The position numbers and the translations under genes were made by a program. From contig JAIWNE010000223.1 in NCBI GenBank assembly GCA_025331445.1, positions 1 through 27,910 on the forward strand: a DNA stretch of 27,910 bases. The letters run 5' to 3'. Shown piece by piece: positions 1 through 9,370 of the stretch. This DNA is from Blakeslea trispora (lineage: Eukaryota; Mucoromycota; Mucoromycetes; Mucorales; Choanephoraceae). Numbering within the stretch: position 1 is the first letter of the stretch; each line of letters starts with the position of its first letter. The notes below the pieces were generated by a model. That model saw only the letters and a program-made list of their open reading frames with translations. It was not told the origin of the DNA and made no database searches.

Positions 1-1685
1 TGTGCTTACAAGCAGTTTGTCTTTGTAAGAAGTACGGACAGCTGCAAGACACTATTCTGCCCTCATCAACACATACATTATAATCAGTTCCTTCATTGGT
101 AAACGAGGTTATCCTCAGGTCCTCATTTGTACTGTCTCCGGCTATACTTCGCAGACATACTCTGCCAAAATGCTTGCTGGAATTTGCTCTGCACATAACT
201 CACGTTTCCTTGCTTCTCTTTCTTGTGGACCCATGCGACCTATGCGTAGGTTCAGACGGTTTATATTCTGAATGTTATGCGGCTCAACGTCGTTCATCAA
301 GATATACACCAGTCTATCAACACGCCTGTTGGCCTTTCGCTTTAAATAAGTTGTTTTGAGCTGGTTGTGCCAACTCTCAACACAGTTGTTCGTTTCTATA
401 TTGGTATAGCGAGAGGGTTGGTGAGCCATTGACCAGTTTCTGTACGCATTGTTCTTAATATAGTAAGTATCAAAATACGACAGAAAATCTGGAAAACGAC
501 TCCATTTCAGTACAAAGGCTGCCATCATAAGCTGGAACTTATTTACATCTGCTTCGTATGCTAACTGCTTCATATCAGTAATCATCCTTGCATGCAAGGC
601 TTTCGATTCTTGATATGAGTCGCCGTTAACACTTCACGGATCTTGACAGACCAAGCACGGAAAACATGAAAAAGACACCATTGTACTGACGCAAAGGGAA
701 AGACAGCACGAATGGCTTCCAACTCAACATTTGAAACATCAATTGTGATCTTGGAAGGAGAAAAAGAGAAAAGTCCTTCACAAATTGAAGAAACTCAGTG
801 ACAGCAACAGAGCTATTGTCAGAAGTAAACAAAAAGCTACAGGACATCCAGTACCAGAGGTAGGATGGCGAATAACTATCGTGTAAAGAATACCATGCTC
901 AACATTGCTAATCGTATGAGCAGCGTCAAGACAGAATTCAGTCGCACTTTGCAACAAGCCAAGTTGCCAGCTTGACATGAAACAAAAAGTGAAAGAAGAA
1001 ACAAATGTGGGGAAACGTAGGTTTCATAGGAGCGAGTCTCACTCAAATTGCGAAGCCAAAGCTGCACAGACTCATACACATTCTCACGAAGCTTAAATTT
1101 GGCCTCTTCGATACGTCTGAAAATGTTATATACATCATCGCGATGAACAAACCGATCTCTATGCATAGAAGCAGAAGAAGATGCAGCAGCAAGCTCAGTA
1201 AGTGTTTGATAAGAGCAACGCGAATCTCTCTTTTGTCATAACCCTCACGAAGACGGTTCTCAATCTCAAGCTTCACAGCTGATGAAAGAGGTAGGTACTT
1301 CAAATCCCAATACTGCCAGGCACGTGGTTGTGGTGACCCTTGTACTGGATGCTGACAGTGTTGGGGTCCTCAATGAAGCAACTCACTTCAAGTGAGCCAC
1401 GACATCCAATCTTCTTCGAAGCACGCTGGACTGGTCTGATGCTGCCACTGTCTTGTTTCTTGGTGTAATTTCCGTAACGATGACAGCGGTAGTAGCTTGT
1501 CCAAAGCTTGTTGGTCTTGGGACGAGTGTTGTTGCCGGGCTGTTGCCGTAATGCAATTGTTGGTGGAAAGCCACTTAATGCCACGAGTTTGGGCTCACGC
1601 TAAACGAAGGCTTTGTATTCAAAACTGGCATGGTGATTCTGTTGGTCTCAATAGGAGCGTAGGTGTAGAGGAGAAGCGAAGACAT
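1..1685 (-). pseudogene. MULE-type (Mutator-like) transposase, frameshifted, 3' end cut by window edge
   Basis: Cut-and-paste DNA transposase of the MULE superfamily. Reading from the first Met at 1685 leftward: a FLYWCH/WRKY-GCM1-like zinc-binding module (about 1510-1310, with SYYRCHRYGNY, CRGSL and terminal HNH); a bridge resuming at KYLPLSSAVKLEIENRL (about 1300-1245); the DDE core with FCLDAAHTISN (first catalytic Asp near 927) and VIRHPTSGTGCPV; LFTSDNSSVAVTEFLQF; then the conserved WSMAHQPSRYTNIETNNCVE block (142-597). At the window edge (2-47) CSCPYFLQRQTACKH is a SWIM zinc finger (CxC...CxH), the usual C-terminal MULE module. The pieces lie in different frames, with shifts near 141, 600, 740, 845, 960, 1310 and 1580. 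I saw no in-frame nonsense codon that must be invoked. Terminal inverted repeats were not found; the 3' end is outside the window. The family is confident; activity is unlikely as read. Confidence 0.85.
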
Positions 1686-1871
1686 TCTAGCTTAAGTTAA
1701 TAGGTGGTAGAAAGAGAAAGTTAAAAACAATTTTAAAAAATAATTCAAAGAAGTGATTACCAGGTCTAAAGCCAAGCCACTCTCTTGGGAAGATACAAGT
1801 AAATCGGCCAAAATTATCCTTTGTATCGTAATTACATAATTCATCCAAAAAACAAGCCTGTTTCAAGTCAA

Positions 1872-2108
1872 ACCGCCGTTGCGGTGATAAAATTTTGACC
1901 TTCGCTGCGCTATGGTAAATTTTATCGACCTTCACTAAGGTTTGCCCGCTTCGCTGTTGAAACCGGCTTGCACTTCGCAGTGGGCTGTTTTGGCTAATTC
2001 GAATAGCATGACAACGTGGGGGCCCCACCCAAATTTTTTTTGGACCTTCGCGACGGTATAAAATAACCCCTACGCTGCGCTTCATGTATTTTAAACCTTT
2101 GCTTTGGT
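1872..2108. repeat. Array of 14-nt mini-hairpins (ACC...GGT)
   Basis: Short inverted-repeat units recur every roughly 26-30 bp: ACCGCCGTTGCGGT (1872-1885), a longer ACC...GGT unit (1898-1916), ACCTTCACTAAGGT (1928-1941), CACTTCGCAGTG (1971-1982), ACCTTCGCGACGGT (2044-2057) and ACCTTTGCTTTGGT (2095-2108). The stems differ in sequence but often keep ACC/GGT ends, and A/T-rich spacers such as AAATTTTAT separate them. The array lies between the MULE start and the stop of the Helitron helicase, i.e. in the 3' flank of the Helitron, where helitrons carry a terminal hairpin. No exact Helitron end could be fixed. Confidence 0.6.
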
Positions 2109-2227
2109 AAAAAAAACACGGGTCCCGGGGCAGCTTTAAATGGTAGACCTATTCAGAGTATTTTCATGGACAGGAGTATATTGAGGGATAGGATATAAGC
2201 TGATAACTTATTTAAAATTTAAAAGTG

Positions 2228-5200
2228 TTAGAGTACTTCTTTATATACAGTATTGCTTGTTGCATTTTCTAAATGAGTTTTGTACTTGTGATCTATCATA
2301 ATTTTGATAGACTCAGGCGTTCTAATTCGAGATAGGGCAACATACAATTGTCCATGCGAGAAAACTGGTGCAGGAAGATACAGGCCTACAAAGTCTAACG
2401 TTTGTCCTTGCGACTTGTTAATTGTCATAGCGAAAGCTAGACGAACAGGGAACTGAGTTCTTTGAAAGGCAATGCCTATTTGTTCTTCAGGAGAATTGAG
2501 TGCAATTCGTGGTATAACTACTATTTGACCTATTCTACTTCCTGTAGCAATTTCAGCTTGAATGGCATTTGCGCTAATAGAGAGACAGATTAGTCTTGTT
2601 CCATTACATAGCCCTTGATTAGCATCTATGTTTCTTAGCAGCATGATAGGACACCCAACTTTGAGCTTTAGTTGATGAGGTGGAAGACCTCCAGTCTCAA
2701 TCTTGTTTAGCAATTCAATGGGATATCTCATATGATCAACTTCATTTGCATCGGTCAGACAATCAGCACTATACAGTGTGTAGTCTTGACCTACGAATTG
2801 ATTGAGTAGTATCTCATTGATCTTTGCTACATGCGTATTTAAAGGTGTCAATATGGCTCTACTGACCAAGAAATTCTTTGGATCAGCGTCATGTTTTGAG
2901 CCTACGAACTACTTGAATACTGCATTTGCTAAGTTGAGTATGTTCGTGCCTTGTAAAATCATGCTTGAATCCAGCTGAATTGCATTTTCATTGTTGAGCG
3001 TAGGCAAATTGCCACTGCCTAAATTTAACAGATATTCTGAAAAATCTTTAAGTCTGTCGGCTACTTGCTGGTCGTTGGATTGAAGAGCGGCTTGAACACG
3101 CATATTTGTTCTCAACTCCAATTTCTTAAAGTGTTGCCATAAGAATGACCTATTGAGACAGTGCTGTACAATGGTTGATCTTGTGGCTTTAGGAATAACT
3201 GGCAGGACTTGTCTAAAATCGCCACCAAAGAGCATTACCTTTCCACCAAAAGGAACGTTTTCAAGATCCTTGTTTTGGCGTTTGGATATGTCTTTGAACG
3301 TGCGATCTACAGTTTCTATGACATCTGTACTGATCATTGAAGCTTTGTCCCAGATTATCAATTTGGCCTGGAAGATTAGTTGAGCAGTGACACTAAGTGG
3401 TGGAATATTACACATGCTCTGTTTATCACACTTTAACGGTATTCTGAACATTGAATGAGCTGTCTTGCCACCTTTCAAAAGTAGGGCTGCTGTACCACTT
3501 GCTGCAACTGCAAGAGCTATGCCACCCTCTCGTCTGATGGTATCAAGTAAGGCGTTAAACAAAAATGTTTTGCCAGTACCACCCGGACCATCAACAAATA
3601 GTATCTTCGGTCTCAAAATGTCGTCAGATGCGATCAATGAACGGACTTCATTAACAACGAATTGCTGATTTTCATTCAAGCTATACTGTTGTTGAGGTTG
3701 TGAAGCTGCTAATGCACTTAGGAGCAGATGTTCTCTAATGAGTCTTGGCAATCTCAGTTGTTCTTCTGTGAGAAGTGAGCCGTAATGATTGCGGACATCA
3801 ACATCTGGTAGACAAAATCCAGAGTAGTTTTCAGCGTCATACCATGTTGTTGTAATCCGTCTTCAAGGTCGAGGATACCACAGCATAAGTTTGTTCATTG
3901 GCAGAAATTGCAGGATCATTTAACAACTGCTGTCGTTTTTTCAGATAGTCTTCGGTCATTGCATCTCGATATTTCATCCACAAAGCATAGGGATTCTGAG
4001 GAGAATTGAAAACCAAGATGACAACGAAAAGATTACGCAAAGCCGTTGGCATTTGGTAATTTACAGCCTCTCTTAAGCAATTATCCCATTCCTGATCATC
4101 TCTTAACAGGTTCATGGCACAGGCAACTTCACGAAAGGTACTATAAACAGTCCCATCATATGTCTTGATATCTTCAAAACTTTTAGCACCACGAACATGA
4201 TGCAATAGCATTCGAAGGCAGTACTTTTTAGTTTCTCTCGGTGAAATGGAATAAATTCGACCAATTGTTGTATCAATATTTCTTTTTCTTTTCTTCCATT
4301 CACCATCCTGCTTGTGCCAAACGTATTTTTCTGGAAATTCAATGTACAGAAATTGGCGTGCGTATGCGCTTTCGACATTGGCTTTAAACCAAGCTGTTAA
4401 AGTAGTGTCTTTTGCAGGCATATTCAAGAGATCTTCAGCTTTATCCTCTTCATCGAAGTAAACTGGCTGTTCACCTGGCAAGTGAATAGTGAGCCGTTGA
4501 TGCTTGGGAAATTCATCATGCGAACTAAAAGAAAAGAGTCTCCAACAGCTTCAGATGCAGAGACATATCTGGCATCGATAAATCTCTGGATTTCCTCGTT
4601 TTGTTCTACTAACATTTGAGCCATGTCATTGCCTTTGTATACATATTTGTACACATATTTCACAGAGACAAATGTTGCACATATTTCGACATTTATGTGT
4701 GCATTGTACTTATAGAAAGATACGGATTGTAAGGTACAACCCATCTATTGTCTAATGCAAGACCCTTTCGTTGAACAAATCGCCTGTTATCTCTTCTTCT
4801 ATAGTCAGGATATCCACCTTGAGAATTTTCAGATATATGAGTGGCATCAATAAACTTCTTGGGGAATTTTTTTACAGTGACCATCTACCATGCAAGGTGC
4901 CAAAGGATCAAGTAAGCCGCAAGGGCCGTGCATCATATTTCGCGAAATGGTGTCAAAGAGGAGTGGATGGGCTGACTCATCTGGTATTTCAGCTGAAATT
5001 GTGTTGTCGATTTCATCCACATTGATTTTATCATTGGAGGCTAAAATCAACAAAATGTGGGCATGTGGTAAACCACGTTTTAGAAATTCAATTGTGTATA
5101 CACATCCAACAATTTCACCAAATATCTGGCCCTTTTTGCCATCTTGTAAGAGGACTTTAGCTTCAATTGAAGACACGACTACAGAGATCAGGTCCGTCAT

Positions 5201-6808
5201 TTGCCGTTTGGTTGTAAAGCAGCTGTTGTTTAATTTCAGGCCAATTGGGATTGCATGTAAACGTAATAAAGAGATCAGGTTTACCAAATTTGCGGACAAC
5301 ACTCATGGCGTCTTGGTATAACTGAGTCATATGGCGTGGACTGTCAATAAATGAAGAGGGCAAAATGATTTTTTGCCTACAGCACTCATATCCCATCCCC
5401 GGCTTCTACTGCGTCTTGCAAATTGTTGTACAACTCACAGCGAAGACTCTTTTGATTGTGACGAAGGTAATTGAGTCTTTCTTGCTCCATTTTTGCATAC
5501 ATATCGATACATATTGATGGAATAATTGGCCAAAAAGGTGTAAATGACAGACATCAGTAGTAGGAGTGGGAGCACGATACATCAAATGGAATCGATAAAA
5601 CTGCATGATCGTAATGGATTTTGACCCTGTTATGTCTTTGGATTGATATTCCATCCAGAAGTTCCATCAGGAAACATCAACACATAGTGCATTGGATTGT
5701 AGTGTTGATTGATTTTGTTTATGGTTTGATACTGATTGCCATTTTGATCAGTATTTTTGAGCCTGATAACTACATCACAGTGTGAAGGCTTAGTGAATCT
5801 GAAGTAGTGTCTGAGCCCAAGATCAAAACACCAATCTCAGTATTAGAGGTGGGTCTATTGTATGTCTGGAATCAGGTGTACCCTCTGATTGAAATACCAT
5901 ACTCAAATCAGCCATGCCTCCAGGAGTATCTCTATCAATTTGAGCCATTGTCTTAAAGTCCCTCACAAAAGGGTTATTTGATGCATTAATTCTGGAGCTT
6001 TTCTAACGTTTCAATCGAAAGATGCTTAGCAATCGAATGTCTGTTTTGAAGCTCATTAGATGCATCATAAACATAAATTTGAGCAAATTAGGCATCTGTC
6101 CATCTCCAGGAGTCAAAGAAGTGCCCATACGGTGATACATGCTGCCATGAATACGCAATGCATATGCCCCGTTTTGTCTATTTTGAACAGATGCGTCTAA
6201 CTTAACACCGAGAGAAGTAACGAAAGAGCGTTGTTGTATGCTCGAAGATTTTTTCTGAATTCAGCAGACTCTGCGTTTGATTTTTCAACATATCTCCAAT
6301 TACAGTTGGTGTAGCAGGAAATGGTTGCAATACGTATTGTCCTTTTCCGCAGCAAAGTTGAAATGTAGGCGATGATTTTGACACGCTATTTCTTTATCAA
6401 TCCACAACAAAGCCTTACATTGCGTACATTCCACTCTCATTTGCCCAAGTAATGGCGAGCTATCTCAGATGTAATGTCTGGATTTCTGCCTACCAAGTGA
6501 GCAGTCATGGAGCGATTTCTTACATAGAAAGTGACAGGGCAATCACCGACACCATGATTGCTATTGCAGTCGTTGCAAGGAACAGGTTGCTCAGTTTGTT
6601 CCGTTTGAATGTTGATGCTATCTGCTTCAAGAGTCTCAACATGTTGAATATGCTCAGAGGGCTCAATAGACTGAATAGGTTCGGAAGACTCAGAAGGCTC
6701 AGTATTAGACACTACTCGTAAACGACATCGCTTGCTTGTTCGACGACTATGACCTTCTTCATTACAGCTGGCACAATAAACTCGTTTTAATTGGTTGCTA
6801 TTACTCAT
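2228..6808 (-). pseudogene. Helitron Rep/PIF1-helicase protein, frameshifted
   Basis: Rolling-circle replication initiator fused to a PIF1-type DNA helicase. Order from the Met at 6808: zinc-knuckle-like CASCNEEGHS (about 6770); N-terminal linker with FQLCCGKGQYVLQPFP (about 6360) and QIYVYDASNELQNR (about 6080-6040); Helitron_like_N block with NPMHYVLMFPDGT (about 5690-5655) and FYRFHLMYRAP (about 5600-5570); Rep domain with KPDLFITFTCNPNWPEI (about 5280-5230), the HUH motif GLPHAHILL (about 5070-5045) and the tyrosine motif KYVYKYVYKGND (about 4660-4625); helicase Walker A GPGGTGKT (3566-3589), a Walker B-position WDKASM (about 3340) and motif GGDFRQVLPV; C-terminal INKSQGQTLDFV and LYVALSRI. 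At least 13 single-base frameshifts (for example near 3838, 4547, 4715, 4865, 5165, 5395, 5470, 5640, 5860, 6005, 6090, 6228, 6435) but only one in-frame stop (TAG, 2909-2911). The Walker B Glu is Lys (AAA, 3344-3346). Element ends are not resolved. Confidence 0.93.
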
Positions 6809-7126
6809 AGTGACTGATTGAAAGTTAAATGATAAAGAAAAAGATATTAGCTAAAAAGTAAAGTTGATTTGCGTTCCTATTTTTAAATTGAAAAGCTGGA
6901 ATATGACTGCGAATGATGATTTTTTACAATTTATTGTCTGGCTTCGCGTGAGGGGGAGGGACGACCCTCCCCCTTGAACCCCCTCCCAGCTGACTTAACG
7001 CTCAAAATTTGTCGCTGTTCAAAGCTCATTATTATGGGTTGAAATGGGTTGAAATGTGACTGTTTTTTAGCGATTTTGAGGATGTTAACTTTTTCAAATA
7101 AAGATTATGACGTTAGAACGTTGACG
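6809..7126. other. Non-coding flank of the Helitron with a 10-bp perfect palindrome
   Basis: No gene is seen. AGGGGGAGGG (6951-6960) and CCCTCCCCCT (6965-6974) form a perfect 10-bp hairpin with an ACGA loop. A second C-rich run (CCCCCTCCC, 6980-6988) could compete for the same G-rich arm. The G/C run stands out sharply against AT-rich surroundings. This lies 5' of the Helitron gene on the minus strand, so it may be a Helitron-end or promoter structure. That placement is inference. Confidence 0.5.
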
Positions 7127-7140
7127 AAAAAAGACTAAAA
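7127..7140 (-). terminator. Pol III terminator of tRNA-Tyr
   Basis: On the minus strand, TTTT (7140-7137) follows four bases after the tRNA discriminator position and TTTTTT (7132-7127) follows soon after. T-runs of this kind terminate RNA polymerase III. Confidence 0.7.
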
Positions 7141-7144
7141 TTTT

Positions 7145-7225
7145 CCGGCCTACCTGATTCGAACAGGTGACCTAAAGATAACAGTTAACTACAGTCTTCC
7201 GCTCTACCAACTGAGCTAAGGCCGG
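7145..7225 (-). tRNA. tRNA-Tyr (GUA) with a 9-nt intron
   Basis: Read on the minus strand: acceptor CCGGCCT pairs perfectly with AGGCCGG; D-arm GCTC/GAGC around AGTTGGTA (A box); anticodon stem GAAGA/TCTTT; T-arm ACCTG-TTCGAAT-CAGGT (B box). The anticodon loop reads CTGTAG followed by 9 extra bases TTAACTGTT (7180-7188) and then A, so the anticodon is GTA (7190-7192) and the intron sits one base 3' of it, the canonical eukaryotic position. An intron is the rule in eukaryotic tRNA-Tyr genes. The discriminator base would be A (7144). CCA is not encoded. The gene appears intact and is the only clearly functional host gene in the window. Confidence 0.96.
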
Positions 7226-7344
7226 TCCATTGAGTTTGTAGGTTTTGCAGTTAATCTAGATGTTTCGTTTCTAAACCCGAAGCACTACACCTAACCCGAG
7301 TCGGACGCACGTCGGACAAGTGCGGCTAACATGGGCTTATTTTT

Positions 7345-7745
7345 CCAACTTTTGATTTTGACTATGAAAGTTGCTGTTTTTTTTGGCAGAAATGTAGATG
7401 TATCTTCTAGCCTTCCAAAACTTTTTACAAAATTAAATTTGGATGTATATTCATAAAGTTATTACCATTTACATTTCTTCTATCATTTCACTGCTTAAAG
7501 AAATTTCGCTCTTTAAATTTTTTTGGCAGTGATTTTTCTCTGCTTAAGATTTGAAGCAACCTGATTTCCTTAATGCTGAGGAGTTTAAATTGAATTGTCA
7601 TTTTTTCTTTAAAAAAATAAAGACCTGAAAAATCACTGCTTAAAAAATTGGAAAATATTTTCGGAAGCGAGAAATTATAAAATTGAGAATGAGACTCATA
7701 AAATTATTGGGAAAATCTTTTAAAGGTGTGCAAAAATAACACTCT
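7345..7745 (+). repeat. Conserved left block R1, copy A
   Basis: Starts at CAACTTTTGATTTTGACTATG and runs to about AATCTTTTAAAGG. It is collinear with 15988-16125 plus 18188-18480 in element B and with about 22085-22490 in element C. It contains a 13-bp perfect inverted repeat, GCAGTGATTTTTC (7526-7538) and GAAAAATCACTGC (7627-7639), enclosing the motif CCTTAATGCTGAGGAG, which is nearly invariant in all three copies. It is not convincingly coding; see rejected items. Confidence 0.85.
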
Positions 7746-7870
7746 CGAAAAAAAAAAAAAATAGACACTCAAAAAAAAATAAAATAAAAAAGACACTCAA
7801 AAAAAATAAAAAAAAAAAGATACTCAAAAAAAAAGAAAGACACTCAAAAAAAACACCAAAAAAAAGATGC
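7741..7870 (+). repeat. A-rich tandem repeat, unit AGACACTC plus A-run
   Basis: The 8-mer AGACACTC (with AGATACTC variants) recurs about every 20-40 bp, separated by runs of A/T-poor-complexity sequence. Element B has a decayed version (AGAGACACTCAG near 18470 followed by AAAGACAT repeats). Simple-sequence expansion at the inner edge of R1; no function evident. Confidence 0.7.
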
Positions 7871-8144
7871 TGAAAAGAAAAAGAGATACTGAAAAAGTAT
7901 TTAACAATCGCTTAAAAAAGTAGTTTGAAAAGCCAAAAGTTGTCAAAATAAAGACGTAGACAACATACAAACATAATTTAATCCTTATACTAGATCTTGT
8001 TAAAGCTGCTCGTATTGAAGGTTATTTTTGAAATACAATACAAAGATGCTAATCCCTTTCATGATTCATAAATAAAGTAAGGCCAAAGTCATTATCACAC
8101 ACTATTTTATGCCAACAGTCCTTTTTATCGTATTCCATTCCCTT

Positions 8145-8590
8145 ATACTCGTTTCTATACATATCATCCCAGAATAACATAGCCACATATAAAATAAAGT
8201 AATAACTTGACATGAAAGATGCTGTCTTTTTTATTGTTCAAAACAATTCTTCAACCAAATATCCAATGTGATTGTTCGTGATGCAGTCCGTTCCAACAAA
8301 GAGCCGTTTACAATCTAAAACAAAAGTATTACTTACCTCTTGTAAAGTGTTCAACGGTAGATTTCAATAGCTGTGTACTGTAATAACTAATACTTTGGTG
8401 TAGAAAAACAGTGATGCCGAATTGAAAGAATCTTACACGTTTGCTAGCGTTAACTTTTTTTTGTATCCACGATCCAAGTCATTCTTTACTCTAAACTTCG
8501 AGGCTCTTGTAGGGCTGTTGATTAAGCGATTGTGTTGCTTGCTTTGTTGTGATGACTAGAGTTTGTTGAGGTTTATCAAGCTATTTGAAG
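8145..8590. other. Conserved non-coding block upstream of transposase, copy A
   Basis: Collinear with about 22630-23110 in element C. Shared landmarks in A are CTCGTTTCTATACAT, ATAAAGTAATAACT, CAATTCTTCAACCA, TTGTTCGTGATGCAG, AAGTATTACTTACCTC and GATGCCGAA. On the minus strand both copies carry a perfect splice donor (GAG/GTAAGTAATAC; 8336 in A) and an AATAAA near 8230. Substitutions between copies are not concentrated at third codon positions, so I do not call a protein. It could be a minus-strand non-coding transcript or a cis-regulatory block. Confidence 0.55.
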
Positions 8591-8860
8591 GATATATAAA
8601 TGAAGAGGAAAAGGTTGGTTCAGTAAAAAAAAATAGAACGAGAGAAAAAAAATCATTCGAAAAAAAAATAAAAGATTATTTCAGAAAAGCTGTCACCTTT
8701 CATTATGAATAACATTTTATTTTTGTGCTGTAAAGTATCTCAAATATTTACTCTAATGAATTACACATGTAATGATATCTACACTATTGGTTTAGTCAAG
8801 TACATCTCATTTAAAGCACAATGTTAGCAATTCTTCTTTGTGCTTCCATCTTGAAAAAGT

Positions 8861-8955
8861 ATTCTTAGCACACTCGCGAGATACGAGCTGAGCGGACATT
8901 AATTTAGGCTGTTGCCATCGAAGGAATAATCATTTTTTACGATTCTTATAAAGAT
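8861..8955 (+). repeat. 95-bp direct duplication, unit 1
   Basis: Aligns without gaps to 9161-9255, exactly 300 bp downstream; I count 19 mismatches in 95 positions (about 80% identity), mostly transitions. The best-kept core is CTGAGCGG-CATT ... AGGCTGT-GCCATCGAAGG. It lies in element A upstream of the transposase; I did not find it in B or C. Confidence 0.85.
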
Positions 8956-9160
8956 TAAAAATTAGAGTGATTAAAGTTTAGTAAAAACTTTTCATAAAGA
9001 CACAGCCTAAAAGGCTGAAAGAGTAAAATATCTTTATTTTTTATTGGAATATAATCCTATAAACCAGTTTTTGTGATTTATATTGTAATTGTTTACTTGC
9101 CAATCTGTAAAAAAGTGTGTTCATTTTTAATCTGACATTTAAAGGCTGTCCTGAATAATT

Positions 9161-9255
9161 ATTCTTGTCACCTTTGTGAGATATGACCTGAGCGGGCATT
9201 GATTCAGGCTGTCGCCATCGAAGGGATGATCATTTTATGCGATTCTCATCGAGAT
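9161..9255 (+). repeat. 95-bp direct duplication, unit 2
   Basis: Second unit, ending about 30 bp upstream of the transposase TATA box. It is the more GC-rich copy. Its position next to the promoter suggests a regulatory role, which is inference only. Confidence 0.85.
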
Positions 9256-9284
9256 CAGGTACAAGCATTGTCATAACTTAAAAA

Positions 9285-9293
9285 TATATAAAT
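9285..9293 (+). promoter_or_regulatory. TATA box of transposase A
   Basis: TATATAAAT 86 bp before the transposase ATG. Element C has TATATATAT 89 bp before its ATG. In both, pyrimidine-rich sequence lies between the box and the start codon. Confidence 0.6.
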
Positions 9294-9370
9294 ACTAGAT
9301 TCACTTTTATTTATGCTCTTTCTCGAATTTTATTCTTTCTAACCTCTTCAAAAAAATCACTATTCACAAA

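Noticed and set aside
1687..1690. CTAG as the Helitron 3' terminus
   Set aside because: The following base on the minus strand is A rather than the expected T, no hairpin sits at the correct short distance, and it abuts the MULE start codon.
1687..2085. 132-codon minus-strand ORF between MULE and Helitron
   Set aside because: It runs through the mini-hairpin array and has no recognisable motif; an accident of repeat composition.
7330..7456. A 41-codon ORF in block R1 (MGLFFQLL...), with in-frame relatives in B and C
   Set aside because: Aligned without gaps, but of nine differences between A and B in the last 30 codons about eight change the amino acid. That is the opposite of purifying selection on a protein, so conservation is more likely at the DNA or RNA level.
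8238..8336. A small minus-strand exon (reading KRLFVGTDCITNN...) after a 22-nt intron
   Set aside because: The intron would be too short for a fungal spliceosomal intron, and copy C has a stop in the same frame with changes at all codon positions.
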